A model generated the notes under the pieces. It saw only the letters and a program-made list of their open reading frames with translations, had not been told where the DNA came from and made no database searches. 64,000 bases of DNA from CAYPTB01 sp964413535 (GTDB lineage Bacteria > Planctomycetota > UBA1135 > GCA-002686595): assembly GCA_964413535.1 (NCBI GenBank), contig CAYPTB010000007.1:124001-188000 (forward strand), read 5' to 3'. A program made the position numbers and the translations under genes. This document shows, piece after piece, positions 15,896-24,969 of the stretch; the stretch's first letter is position 1, and each line of letters begins with the position of its first letter.

Positions 15896-16321
15896 ATGAA
15901 CTCGATCCAGAAGACCGCTCTCTCCGCCCTCCTCGGCCTCGGTTCGGCGCTGGCTTTCGCGCCGCGCGCGACCGCGGGGGGGATCGCGCTCCAGGTCCTG
16001 AGACCCGACCTCCGGATCAAGTACGTGGGTCCGGCTTCCGTCCATGCCAAGGCCGTGTACTTCGCCGTCACGAACAGCGGAACGCAGCCTTCGCCTGCCT
16101 TCTACGTGCGCGTGAAGGTCAAGGCCCCGTTGCCCAAGATCGCCTACCAGCTCGTTCCGCCGCTGCCGGCCGGCATGACGTACGACTTCAACGTCTACAT
16201 GGGCTACTCGCCGCTCGCGACGCCGGGTCTCGTCACCGAGGCGGTGGCCGACGCGTTCAGCACGGTCACCGAAGTGAGCGAGAGCAACAACGTCGCGATC
16301 TTCGTCGCGCCGGGTAGCTGA
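15896..16321 (+). CDS. Small secreted CARDB-like protein, copy 1
   Basis: A 141-residue protein from ATG 15896, with GAGG 7 nt upstream. A signal peptide (KTALSALLGLGSALAFAPRATAG) is followed by a single beta-sandwich module beginning LRPDLRIKYVGPASV and ending TEVSESNNVAIFVAPG. The N..SN.A-type ending and the 'DL' opening are typical of CARDB / APHP adhesion-like modules. The gene has a paralogue about 890 nt downstream with the same signal peptide design. The 292 nt before the start show no gene. The function is probably cell-surface or extracellular binding; this is inference. Confidence 0.75.
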   Translation: MNSIQKTALSALLGLGSALAFAPRATAGGIALQVLRPDLRIKYVGPASVHAKAVYFAVTNSGTQPSPAFYVRVKVKAPLPKIAYQLVPPLPAGMTYDFNVYMGYSPLATPGLVTEAVADAFSTVTEVSESNNVAIFVAPGS

Positions 16322-16344
16322 TCACGAGGAAGCCAGAGCTCGCA

Positions 16345-16382
16345 GGGCGGCCGGACCGAGCGCTCGCGCGGTCCGGCCGCCC
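16345..16382 (+). terminator. Strong GC-rich hairpin after CARDB-like copy 1
   Basis: A perfect 14-bp stem (GGGCGGCCGGACCG and its complement) with a 10-nt loop starts 24 nt after the stop. There is no T-run, so it may act as a non-canonical terminator or mRNA-stabilising hairpin. A shortened version follows the paralogue at 17231. Confidence 0.6.
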
Positions 16383-16782
16383 GCTGCCGTTCTCGCCCGC
16401 GGCCGTGCACGGGCACAGCGCGTTGCGGGCGCGAAGTCCTGTCCCACGAACCCGGGAGCAAGCTCGTGGAGATGTCCGACGGATGCGCGTGGGCGGCCGA
16501 GCCGACCGCGGGACGATCGAGCAGGGAGAAGCGCTCGTGTCCATGCCAGCACGACTGCAGCGCACGTGCCGCAGAAAGGCGGCGCGAACGCGAGTCGAGA
16601 GCTCTCGATCGAGGATATGGCGCGCCCGCGCCTGACCGGGCCTACCGATGACGACGCGGCGTCATCGCTCGGACCCGCACCTCGCAGAGACGAGAGTGCG
16701 TAACACCGGGGCTCGCGCGTGGATGGGTGGGGCAGCGGGGCATTCGGCCCCGCGAAACGAGACCCACCCACACGAGGAAGCC
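16383..16782. other. Intergenic stretch without recognised gene
   Basis: About 400 nt between the hairpin and the second CARDB-like gene. The last 40 nt (CCCACCCACACGAGGAAGCC before the ATG) resemble the leader of copy 1, so the duplication includes the 5' leader. I see no other gene or RNA. Confidence 0.45.
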
Positions 16783-17205
16783 ATGAACCTGTTCCACAAG
16801 ACCGCACTCTCCATCCTCATCGGCCTCGGCTCGGTGCTCGCCTTCGCGCCGCAGGCGAATGCAGGCTGGGAGTTCCAGGCCCTGAAGCCCGACCTCAGAC
16901 TCTACTCCGTCAAGCCGTCGACCGTCGGGCCCAACTACGTGCGCGTCGTCATCACGAACAACGGTGTGGTCGCTTCGGCGCCGTGCTACGTGCGCATCAA
17001 GATCAACGCGAACACACCGATCTACGCCTACCACTGGATCTCCTCCATGCCGCCGAGCAGCGGAATGGGCATCAACGTGTACACGGGCTACTCGCCGCTC
17101 GCGAAGCCCGGCATGGTCACCCAAGCGGTCGTCGACGTCTACGGCCAGGTTTCGGAGACCAACGAGAGCAACAACACCGCGTACTTCATCGCGCCCCCCG
17201 GTTGA
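16783..17205 (+). CDS. Small secreted CARDB-like protein, copy 2
   Basis: A 140-residue paralogue of the protein at 15896, starting at ATG 16783 with GAGG 8 nt before it. The signal peptide (HKTALSILIGLGSVLAFAPQANAG) is followed by LKPDLRLYSVKPSTVGPNYV, a central NVYTGYSPLA segment shared with copy 1 (NVYMGYSPLA), and the ending VSETNESNNTAYFIAPPG. Conservation is strongest at the signal peptide and the last third; the middle has diverged. The tandem duplication includes leader and trailing hairpin, so each copy is probably transcribed on its own. Confidence 0.75.
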   Translation: MNLFHKTALSILIGLGSVLAFAPQANAGWEFQALKPDLRLYSVKPSTVGPNYVRVVITNNGVVASAPCYVRIKINANTPIYAYHWISSMPPSSGMGINVYTGYSPLAKPGMVTQAVVDVYGQVSETNESNNTAYFIAPPG

Positions 17206-17230
17206 TTCAGAGGCAGCAGCTCCTCGCAGA

Positions 17231-17264
17231 GCGGCCGGACCGAGCACATGCACGATCCGGCCGC
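17231..17264 (+). terminator. GC-rich hairpin after CARDB-like copy 2
   Basis: A 9-bp perfect stem (GCGGCCGGA with TCCGGCCGC) with a 16-nt loop lies 25 nt after the stop. It is a diverged copy of the hairpin at 16345 and has no T-run. The next gene is convergent, so it could separate the two. Confidence 0.5.
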
Positions 17265-17320
17265 CCGCCGTCGTTCCACGGAGAAGGCGTTCGCCTGGAC
17301 GCGTGCTCCAGCGCGTGGAG

Positions 17321-18562
17321 CTAGCTCGGTCGCGCGGCGCGCAGCGCGGCGATGCGGGCAAGCACGGGCGGGTGCGAGTAGTTGAGCGCGACGTAGAAGG
17401 GGTGGGGCGTGAGGTTCGCGAGGCTCTCGGCGGAGAGGCGCTCGAGGGCGGCGGCCATGTCCTCGGGCGCGCCGGTCGTCTCCGCGGCGAAGCGGTCGGC
17501 CTCGAATTCGTTCCTGCGCGAGAGGGCGTTCAGGAAGAAGCCGAGCACGAGCTCGATGGGGGTGTAGAGCAGCGCGAAGAAGACGAGACCGGCGTACGGG
17601 GGGCGACCCTCGACGCCGAACGCGGCGAACAGCGCGTCTTCCTCGAGGAAGAGCGACAGCAGGAAGAACAGGACGCCCGAGTGCGCGATCGAGAGCGCGA
17701 GCCCCTGCAGGACGTGCTTCTTCTTGAAGTGACCGATCTCGTGCGCGACGACGGCCACGAGCTCGCCGGTGCCGTGGCGCGCGACGAGCGTGTCGAACAG
17801 GGCCACGCGCTTGTTGCGTCCGAAGCCGGTGAAGAAGGCGTTGGCCTTGGTCGAACGCCGCGAGCCGTCGACGACGAAGAGGTCGCGCAGCGGGAAGCCG
17901 ACGCGCTGCGCGTAGGCGAGGATCGCGCCCTTCGTCTCGCCGTCCGCGAGCGGCGTGAAGCGGTTGAAGAGCGGGAAGATCAGGGTCGGCGCGAGGAACT
18001 GCAGGACGACCGTGAAGAGCGACACCGCGGCGAAGGCCCAGACCCACGCGAGCTCGCCCGCGCGCTCGAAGAAGAAGAGCACGGCCGCGAGCAGCACTCC
18101 GCCGAGCAGCGCCCCGAGGACGAGCCCCTTCGCGAGGTCGGCGAAGAAGGTCCGCACGGTCGTGCGGTTGAAGCCGAAGCGTTCCTCGAGGACGAAGGTC
18201 GCGTACCAGCGGAAGGGGAGGTGCAGGACCGAGTGGCCGACGACGAGCGCCCCGACGTAGAGGAGCCCGCTCGGAACGGTCCCGAGGTCGAGCTCACGCA
18301 CCGCGCGGTCGAGCGCCGCGAACCCGCCCGCGAACCAGAAGACGAGCAGCACGACCAGGTCGAAAGTCCGTGGCAGGATTCCGAAGCGCGTGCGCGCGCG
18401 CGTGTAGGCCTGGCTCTTCGCGTACCGCTCGGCGTCGTACACGCCCTCGAACTCGCGCGGCAGCGGGCTCTCGAGCGCGCGCAGGTTCAGGAGGTCCGCG
18501 GCCAGCTCGAGCGCCCAGTGGGCGAGGAGCGCGACGAGCACGACGATCGCGTAGACGTTCAT
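17321..18562 (-). CDS. M48-family (Ste24-type) membrane zinc endopeptidase
   Basis: A 413-residue protein with the full Ste24/CAAX-protease-1 layout: seven or so hydrophobic segments, zinc motif VAVVAHEIGHFKKKH, and the downstream Glu ligand in SRRNEFEADRFA. The N-terminal EFEGVYDAERYAKSQAY block and FNRFTPLADGE are also typical. In bacteria such proteins degrade or process damaged membrane proteins; no prenyl substrate is implied. The start is 37 nt from the divergent yciB start, so a short shared promoter region controls both. Confidence 0.9.
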   Translation of the reverse strand: MNVYAIVVLVALLAHWALELAADLLNLRALESPLPREFEGVYDAERYAKSQAYTRARTRFGILPRTFDLVVLLVFWFAGGFAALDRAVRELDLGTVPSGLLYVGALVVGHSVLHLPFRWYATFVLEERFGFNRTTVRTFFADLAKGLVLGALLGGVLLAAVLFFFERAGELAWVWAFAAVSLFTVVLQFLAPTLIFPLFNRFTPLADGETKGAILAYAQRVGFPLRDLFVVDGSRRSTKANAFFTGFGRNKRVALFDTLVARHGTGELVAVVAHEIGHFKKKHVLQGLALSIAHSGVLFFLLSLFLEEDALFAAFGVEGRPPYAGLVFFALLYTPIELVLGFFLNALSRRNEFEADRFAAETTGAPEDMAAALERLSAESLANLTPHPFYVALNYSHPPVLARIAALRAARPS

Positions 18563-18599
18563 GGCGGCGGGCCTTCGGGCCCACTACCTTAGGGCCGCG

Positions 18600-19214
18600 A
18601 TGGAAGCACGGGAACCGGGGGCACGGGCGGAGGGCGCTTCGCCGCTCCTGCGGCTCGCGATCGAGATGGGGCCGCTCGTGGCCTTCTTCGTCACGAACGC
18701 CCGCACCGAGGACATCTTCGCCGCGACGAAGGTCTTCATGGTCGCCATCCTGCTGGCGCTCGGCTTGTCCTGGCGCCTCGAGCGCCGGCTGCCGGTGATG
18801 CCGCTCGTCACGTGCGTGTTCGTGCTCGTGTTCGGCGGGCTCACGCTGTGGCTCGACAACGAGCTCTTCATCAAGCTCAAGCCGACGGTCGTGAACGCGC
18901 TCTTCGCGGCGATCCTGCTGGGCGGGCTCGCGACCGGCCGCTCGCTCGTCAAGGTCGTCTTCGGGACGGCGGTGTCGCTCACGGACGAGGGCTGGCGCGC
19001 GCTGACGCTGCGCTGGGCGCTCTACTTCGTCTTCCTCGCCCTCCTGAACGAGGTCGTGTGGCGCAACGTCTCCACCGACGCGTGGGTGACGTTCAAGGTG
19101 TGGGGCCTGATGCCGCTGACGATCCTCTTCAGCCTGCTGCAGGTCCCGCTCCTGAACCGCTGCCAGCTCCCGGCGGCCGGCGAGGGAGCCGCGAGCCCCG
19201 ACGCCGACGCGTGA
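18600..19214 (+). CDS. yciB: Inner-membrane septation protein family YciB/IspA
   Basis: A 204-residue protein from ATG 18600 (MEAREPGARA). Five to six membrane segments carry the family pattern: EMGPLVAFFVTNARTEDIFAAT resembles the usual GP...FF; then LVTCVFVLVFGGLTLWL and FIKLKPTVVNALFAAILLGG; then LTLRWALYFVFLALLNEVVWR with its N-E-x-x-W signature. YciB affects cell-envelope organisation and division in proteobacteria; its biochemical role is unsettled. It is divergent from the M48 protease and ends 8 nt before the convergent sulfatase-fold gene. Confidence 0.88.
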   Translation: MEAREPGARAEGASPLLRLAIEMGPLVAFFVTNARTEDIFAATKVFMVAILLALGLSWRLERRLPVMPLVTCVFVLVFGGLTLWLDNELFIKLKPTVVNALFAAILLGGLATGRSLVKVVFGTAVSLTDEGWRALTLRWALYFVFLALLNEVVWRNVSTDAWVTFKVWGLMPLTILFSLLQVPLLNRCQLPAAGEGAASPDADA

Positions 19215-19221
19215 GGGGCGT

Positions 19222-20853
19222 TCAGCCGTCCGAGTCGGACGGACCGTCCGCCCCCGCGTCCGAGCACGGCGTCGACTCGGCGCTCTCGTCTGCGTAGCCG
19301 AGCGCAGCGAGGTCGGCGAGCGCCGTGGCCGACACGTCGCGCGTCGTGATGGCGCGCATGGTGTGGACGGCGTCGCGCAAGCGCTCCTCCCAGCCGGGGC
19401 GCTCGCCGCGCCGCGCGCGGAACACGTCGACGAGCTCGGCCGGATCCGCGCGCAGGTCGTACATCTCGAAGCAATCCGCTTCGCCGCGGTAGACGAGCTT
19501 GAACGCGTCGTCGCGCAGCGCCACGAGGTCCTCGCGCACCTCGAAGCTTCCGCCGGCCGCGACGCGTACGAGCCGCGACACGGCGAGGAGCTCGCGCTCC
19601 GCGCGCGCATCGTCCGCCAGCAGCGACACGCCGCGCTGGCCGGGGAGCTCCGGCAGCCCCAGGAGGTCGAGCACGGTCGGCACGACGTCGGCGTGCCGCA
19701 CGAGCCGATCCTTCTGCGGGACGAGCCGCGTTCGCGCGTCGTTCCCGGCCGGCGGCTTGACGACGAGCGGCACGTGCAGGAGCTCGTCGTACAGGTTCTC
19801 CTTGTGGCCCCACCAACCGTGCTCGCCCAGCGCCTCGCCGTGGTCGGACGTGAGCACGACCAGCGCGTCGTCGTACAGGCCGCGGCGGCGCAGCGACTCG
19901 ACGAGCTCGCCGAGCCAGCGGTCGACGAAGGCCACTTCGAGCGGGTAGCGCGCGCGCTCCTCCGCGTCCGGCGGTTCCTCGGCGAGCTCGAAGTGCAGCG
20001 GGAACGCGACCGCGCCATCCGTGTGATTCACGACGCGCGAGGTGATGCGGCTCCAGCTCTTCGGGCTCGCGCCCGGCAGGCACTCCTCGGGGATCGGCGT
20101 GATCGTCACGCCCTCGGGCGGGGCCGCTTCGTGGCGGTAGAACGTGAAGGAGTGCTCCGAGCGCAGCACGACGCCGTACTCGCCCGGCGCGAGCGCGAGC
20201 GTGCGCTCGAACTCGACCGTGTTCGAGACGTCGAACTCAGCGACGAGCTCGCCGTCGACGAGGAGCTCGACCATGCGCCCCGCCGGCCGCTCGTGCGCGT
20301 TGTAGGGGAAGTGCGGGTCGGCGAAGTGCGCGAAGAGGAAGAAGGGCCGGCGTCCCTCGAGCTCGTCCAGCGCGCGCTCGACGCGCTCGAAGCTCGCCGG
20401 CGCCTGCTCGATGCGCCCGAAGTAGCCGCGGTCGTAGCGCTCGAAACCGCGCTCGAACCCGCTCGCGCGCGAAGCGGTGCCCATCGTCCACAGGCTCACG
20501 ACGGCGCGCGTGGCGAAGCCCTGTTGCGCGAGGTGCTCCGCGAGGAGCGGCAGGTCAGCCGGCACCTGGTCCTGCTCGTTCGCCACGAGCCCGGTCGCGT
20601 CCGGCGGCCGCGCCGAGAAGAGCGCCGCGTGCGCGGGCAGCGTCATGGGCGCGTGGCTGTAGGCGCGCGAGAACGACACCCCGTCCCGCGCGAGCGCGTC
20701 GAACGCCGGCGTCGCGACGTCCTCGATCCCCTTGCCGAGGTCGGCCCGCAGCGTGTCGACGACGATCAGGACGACGTTCGCCGGCGGCTCCGGCTCCGAG
20801 CAGCCGGCGAGACCGAGGAGGGCGGGAGTGAGGACGAGCCAGAAGGTCCGCAT
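19222..20853 (-). CDS. Sulfatase-fold lipoprotein without formylglycine cysteine
   Basis: About 543 residues from ATG 20853; a TTG 9 nt upstream is an alternative start. A lipoprotein signal peptide with lipobox LAGC is present. VVLIVVDTLRAD is the N-terminal metal-binding Asp motif of the alkaline phosphatase/sulfatase superfamily, and LTSDHGEALGEHGWWGHK the C-terminal Asp-His site. At the nucleophile position the sequence reads SHAPMTLPAHAALFSA, where arylsulfatases have CxPxR; the Cys is absent and Thr is the likely nucleophile, as in phosphoethanolamine or glycerol-phosphate transferases. It is therefore more likely a phospho- or alkyl-transferase/hydrolase than a true sulfatase. An insertion of ~120 residues (near DGELVAEFDVSNTVEFERT) looks like a beta domain. 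Confidence 0.85.
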   Translation of the reverse strand: MRTFWLVLTPALLGLAGCSEPEPPANVVLIVVDTLRADLGKGIEDVATPAFDALARDGVSFSRAYSHAPMTLPAHAALFSARPPDATGLVANEQDQVPADLPLLAEHLAQQGFATRAVVSLWTMGTASRASGFERGFERYDRGYFGRIEQAPASFERVERALDELEGRRPFFLFAHFADPHFPYNAHERPAGRMVELLVDGELVAEFDVSNTVEFERTLALAPGEYGVVLRSEHSFTFYRHEAAPPEGVTITPIPEECLPGASPKSWSRITSRVVNHTDGAVAFPLHFELAEEPPDAEERARYPLEVAFVDRWLGELVESLRRRGLYDDALVVLTSDHGEALGEHGWWGHKENLYDELLHVPLVVKPPAGNDARTRLVPQKDRLVRHADVVPTVLDLLGLPELPGQRGVSLLADDARAERELLAVSRLVRVAAGGSFEVREDLVALRDDAFKLVYRGEADCFEMYDLRADPAELVDVFRARRGERPGWEERLRDAVHTMRAITTRDVSATALADLAALGYADESAESTPCSDAGADGPSDSDG

Positions 20854-21134
20854 CCTCGGCAATGTAACGAAGACCGGTGAGCGAGGGTCGCGGCGGGTGC
20901 TGGGTCAGTCAACAGACCCAGTGCCTCGCGGCGAGCGAGCGCCTCGCTCACCGGCAACCACGGACGGGGTGCGCCTGAACGTCCCTCTCGGAGATGCGGA
21001 ACCCTGCTTCCTTCTCGCGAGAAGATGGCTGACGACTTTCGGACCCGGGTGCTACCGTCACCCTGGGCTCGGACGGCGGACGAACCGTTGGCTCGTTCGT
21101 CCGCATCGAGAATCGGTCCGGACGGAGAAGACAC

Positions 21135-23060
21135 ATGGCATGCGGGGTTTTGCCGTTCGTCGTCCTCGGGATCGTGATGCCCGCGTCCGTCGACGCCGCG
21201 TCCGTCGACGCCGAAGGGGGAGAAGCCGCTGGCACGAGGTTCGTCTGGGTGGACGTCGACGGCGACGGTCTGGAGGACGTCCACGTCGTTCGTCCGGACG
21301 GTCGGGACTCGCTCTTCCGCAACCTGGGTGACGGATCGTTCGAGGACGTGACCGCGAGCCTGCTCTCGTGCGCGACGTGCGCATCGACCGAGGTCGCCTG
21401 GCACGACGTCGACTCGGATCGCCGGCCGGACCTCGTGAGGCTCCTCGGCTCGGGGAGCGTCGAGCTGTTGCGCAACCGCGGCGACGGCGTGTTCGAGGAC
21501 GTGACGACCGCTGCCGGTCTCGACGGCATCGCCGGCGCGATCGGAGTGCGTTGGCTCGACTACGATTCGGACGGGAGGGCGGATCTCGAGCTCACGACGC
21601 AGTCAGGGTCGCTCCTGCGCCACGGACTCGGAGACTTCCTGTTCGAGGCGGTGACGATCGACCCGGTCGCTGGAACCCCCGACGAGGCCTCGTCCGTTCG
21701 CGCGGTGCTCCGAGCCCTCGACGTGGACGCGATCGCGCGCGCTGGGACGACGCGCCGGAACGTCGATGGAGACGAGCGTGCAGCGGCGGCGCGAGCTCTC
21801 CCCGGATCCGTCGTCGAGAGGAAGTACTTGGATCGCTTGGAGCCGGCGTCTCCGCCCGGAGATCCGCTCGAGCGCCCGGCGCCCACGGACTTCCAGGTGC
21901 CCGCGTTCCCCAATCACTGCGCCTTCAGCGTGCGCGACACGAGCACGGGTGACTGCGTGCTCACTTCGACGCTGCCGACGCTCGGGAAGCTGTACCCGAT
22001 TTCGTCGAACCTCTTCGTCTCGGCCGGCGGCAACGTCGGCATCGGCACGACGGGCCCGAACGAGACGCTCGACGTGGCGGGTGCCGCACGGATCTCCGGC
22101 GCGCTGACGCTCGCTCCGAGCGGCGACGTGGCGCTCGACGTCAGCTCGGGCAGCATCTACGAAGCCGGAGCGCCGTTCATCCATACGCTGGGATCCTCCA
22201 ACATGGGGACGGGGTTCGAGGCCCTGGTCTCCGTGACGTCGGGCACGCGCAACATGGCCTTTGGGATCGTGGCGCTCACCTCCACCACGACGGGTATGCG
22301 CAATTCGGCCTTCGGGTACCGAGCCCTTGCGCAGTCCAACGCCGATTCCAACGTGGGGTTCGGCTTTCAGGCACTCACATTGAACACGATCGGTTACGGG
22401 AACACGGCCATCGGGACGGACGTGCTCCGTCCGAACACCATTGGAACCGACAACATCGCGATCGGATCCGGTGCGGGCGGGAACGTGTTGACGGGTAACA
22501 ACAACATCTTGATCGGGCACACTGGCTTCCCGTACCAGCACAACACGATCCGGATCGGGAGGACGCAGCTGCGAGCCTTCAATGCGGGCATACGAGGTGT
22601 GACGACGGACAATGCCGATGCGATAGCCGTCGTCATCGACAGCGCTGGGCAATTGGGCACGGTTTCGTCGTCTCGGCGGTTCAAGGAAGACATTGCCGAC
22701 ATGGGAGACGCCACGGCGCGCCTCCTCGACCTTCGTCCCGTGCTCTTCCGCTTCAAGCCCGAGATCCAACCGGGCGAGCGGTCACGTGAGTACGGTCTGA
22801 TCGCGGAAGAAGTCGCAGAGATCTTCCCCGACCTCGTCGTGTACGACGAAGAAGGGGAGCCACTCACCGTCAAATACCACGTCCTGGATTCCATGTTGCT
22901 CAACGAGCTTTCGAAGATGCGCGCTGCTCACGCGGCGGAATGGGCAGAGCTACGGAGTCGGCTCCATGCCATCGAGTCCGCTATTTCGCCCGCCGGGTTC
23001 CTCACGACCACTCCTGGGATCGATCTCTCGCGTCCGCTTTCGGAGGAAAGTCATGACTAG
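21135..23060 (+). CDS. Secreted FG-GAP-like protein with C-terminal peptidase S74 chaperone, copy 1
   Basis: A 641-residue protein from ATG 21135 with GGAG 8 nt upstream and a signal peptide; just after it a 15-bp unit is duplicated (ASVDAASVDA). Residues 35-180 hold Ca-binding FG-GAP/VCBS repeats (VDVDGDGLEDVHVV, LDYDSDGRADLEL). Near residue 295 is a phage-fibre-like VGIGTTGPNETLDVAG segment, then about six 17-residue YadA-head-like units (NSAFGYRAL, NTAIGTDVL). The last ~130 residues are an S74 intramolecular chaperone (SSRRFKEDIADMGDA, YGLIAEEVAEIFPDLVVYDE, KYHVLDSMLLNEL), known from endosialidase and tail fibres, where it trimerises and is then cut off. Likely a trimeric surface or secreted fibre. 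It overlaps the next paralogue by 8 nt. Confidence 0.88.
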   Translation: MACGVLPFVVLGIVMPASVDAASVDAEGGEAAGTRFVWVDVDGDGLEDVHVVRPDGRDSLFRNLGDGSFEDVTASLLSCATCASTEVAWHDVDSDRRPDLVRLLGSGSVELLRNRGDGVFEDVTTAAGLDGIAGAIGVRWLDYDSDGRADLELTTQSGSLLRHGLGDFLFEAVTIDPVAGTPDEASSVRAVLRALDVDAIARAGTTRRNVDGDERAAAARALPGSVVERKYLDRLEPASPPGDPLERPAPTDFQVPAFPNHCAFSVRDTSTGDCVLTSTLPTLGKLYPISSNLFVSAGGNVGIGTTGPNETLDVAGAARISGALTLAPSGDVALDVSSGSIYEAGAPFIHTLGSSNMGTGFEALVSVTSGTRNMAFGIVALTSTTTGMRNSAFGYRALAQSNADSNVGFGFQALTLNTIGYGNTAIGTDVLRPNTIGTDNIAIGSGAGGNVLTGNNNILIGHTGFPYQHNTIRIGRTQLRAFNAGIRGVTTDNADAIAVVIDSAGQLGTVSSSRRFKEDIADMGDATARLLDLRPVLFRFKPEIQPGERSREYGLIAEEVAEIFPDLVVYDEEGEPLTVKYHVLDSMLLNELSKMRAAHAAEWAELRSRLHAIESAISPAGFLTTTPGIDLSRPLSEESHD

Positions 23061-24969
23061 CAGAGCCTCGCAACTCGTCCCGCTTCTCTTGGCGTTCGGG
23101 ACCGTTGTCGCGAACTCGATCGACGCGGGCGAAACCGCTGCGGCTCGCGCGAAGTTCGTGTGGGCCGACTTCGACGCGGACGACCTGGAGGACGTCTACG
23201 TCGTTCGCCCGGGAGGCCACGACTCTCTCCTCCGCAATCTCGGGGACGGATCGTTCGCGGACGTCACGGCGCAGGCGCTACCGTGCGTGACGTGTGCATC
23301 GATCGAGGTCGCCTGGCGCGACGTCGACCTCGATCGCAGACCGGACCTCGTGAGACTCCTCGTCTCGGGAGAGGTCGAGCTCCTGCGCAACCGCGGCGAC
23401 GGCGCGTTCGACGACGTGTCGGCCACCGCCGGTCTCGAGGGCATCGCCGGTGCGAGCGCGGTGCGTTGGCTCGACTACGACGCGGACGGCCGACCCGACC
23501 TCGAACTCACGACTCGGAGCGGGCCGCTCCTGTACCACGGCCGCGCGGACTTCTCGTTCGAGGCCGTGGCGCTGGCCTCGGTCGATCGAGCGGGGCCCGA
23601 CGAGTCTTCGTCCGTTCGAGCGGTCCCCGGAGCGCTCGACGACGACGCCGTCGGACGCGCCGGTGCGAAGCCCCCCGACGGCGCCGGAGACGCGAACGGA
23701 TCCGAGCCCGCCGGTGCGACGCCGGCACTCTCCGGATCGCTCGTCGACGGGTTGCACCCGGATCCCTTGGCGCCGGTGACGCCGCCCGTGAGCCCACTCG
23801 AGCCGCCCACGGACGCCGTCGACTTCCAGCTCCCGCCTTTCGCCAATCGCTGCGCCGCGAGCGTGCGCGACACGAGCACGGGCGACTGCGTGCTCACCTC
23901 GACGATTCCAGCGCTCGGAAACCTCTATCCCATGTCAGCGAATCTGTTCGTCTCGACCGGCGGCGACGTCGGGATCGGGACGACGAGTCCAGCGGCGAAG
24001 CTCGACGTGGCGGGCACTGCACGGATGACGGACACGCTGACGCTCGCCCCCAGCGGCGGCGTGGCGCTGGACGTCAGCTCGGGCAGCATCTACAAGACTG
24101 GAGCGCTCTTCATCCACACCAAGGGAATCAACAATCTCGCGATGGGACCGAATGCCCTCGCGTCCGTGACGGGTGGCTTCGGTAATACGGCCTTTGGTAT
24201 CGAAGCACTCGCCGGCAACACGACGGGTGTCGACAACAGTGCATTCGGGTACCAGGCCCTCGCCCAATCGACCTCCAACCATTTCAATACTGCGTTCGGT
24301 TCTCAAGCACTCACGTCGCTCACGCTGGGCTGGTCGAACACAGCCATCGGAACCAACGCGCTCGCGTTGCAAACCAGCGGATCCGACAACATCGCAATCG
24401 GCAACGGCGCAGGTTCGAGCCTGACGGGTGGAGACAACAACATCTTCATAGGGAACGCCGGCGCTACGTTTTCGAGCAATACGATTCGGATCGGGACGTC
24501 TTCGCACACGCGCACGTTCATCGGTGGCATTCGCGGCGTGACGACGACCTTTGCCAATGCGATACCGGTGGTGGTCGACAGCGCGGGGCAACTGGGCACG
24601 GTCTCGTCGTCGCGGCGTTTCAAGGAAGACATCGTCGACATGGCGGACGCGACCGAGCGTCTGCTCGATCTCCGTCCCGTGGTCTTCCGTTTCAAGTCCG
24701 ATGTCCAGGCCGGTGAGCGTCCTCTCGAGTACGGTCTGATCGCGGAGGAAGTCGCCGAGATCCTCCCAGACCTCGTCGTGTACGACGACGAAGGAAAGCC
24801 CCTCACGGTGAAGTACCACATCCTCAGCTCGATGCTGCTCAACGAGCTGAAGAAGATGCGCGATGCGCACGACGTCGAGGTGGAGTTCCTGCGCGCTGAG
24901 CTCGACGCGCTCGAGGGCCGCGGCGCACCCGTGCCGACTCCCGGCGCTCTTCCCGCGAGCAAGCTCTAG
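23053..24969 (+). CDS. Secreted FG-GAP-like protein with C-terminal peptidase S74 chaperone, copy 2
   Basis: A 638-residue paralogue of the preceding gene, starting at ATG 23053 inside its last codons; GGAGG 7 nt upstream supports this start and the overlap implies translational coupling. The same domain order appears: signal peptide, Ca-binding FADFDADDLEDVYVV-type repeats, VGIGTTSPAAKLDVAG, about six head repeats (NTAFGIEAL, NSAFGYQAL, NTAIGTNAL), then the S74 domain (SSRRFKEDIVDMADATERL, YGLIAEEVAEILPDLVV) and a short coiled tail. The Asp that often follows the cleavage Ser in S74 proteins is Ser in all three copies in this window, so self-cleavage is uncertain. Tandem duplication is clear from protein and DNA similarity. 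Confidence 0.88.
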   Translation: MTSRASQLVPLLLAFGTVVANSIDAGETAAARAKFVWADFDADDLEDVYVVRPGGHDSLLRNLGDGSFADVTAQALPCVTCASIEVAWRDVDLDRRPDLVRLLVSGEVELLRNRGDGAFDDVSATAGLEGIAGASAVRWLDYDADGRPDLELTTRSGPLLYHGRADFSFEAVALASVDRAGPDESSSVRAVPGALDDDAVGRAGAKPPDGAGDANGSEPAGATPALSGSLVDGLHPDPLAPVTPPVSPLEPPTDAVDFQLPPFANRCAASVRDTSTGDCVLTSTIPALGNLYPMSANLFVSTGGDVGIGTTSPAAKLDVAGTARMTDTLTLAPSGGVALDVSSGSIYKTGALFIHTKGINNLAMGPNALASVTGGFGNTAFGIEALAGNTTGVDNSAFGYQALAQSTSNHFNTAFGSQALTSLTLGWSNTAIGTNALALQTSGSDNIAIGNGAGSSLTGGDNNIFIGNAGATFSSNTIRIGTSSHTRTFIGGIRGVTTTFANAIPVVVDSAGQLGTVSSSRRFKEDIVDMADATERLLDLRPVVFRFKSDVQAGERPLEYGLIAEEVAEILPDLVVYDDEGKPLTVKYHILSSMLLNELKKMRDAHDVEVEFLRAELDALEGRGAPVPTPGALPASKL

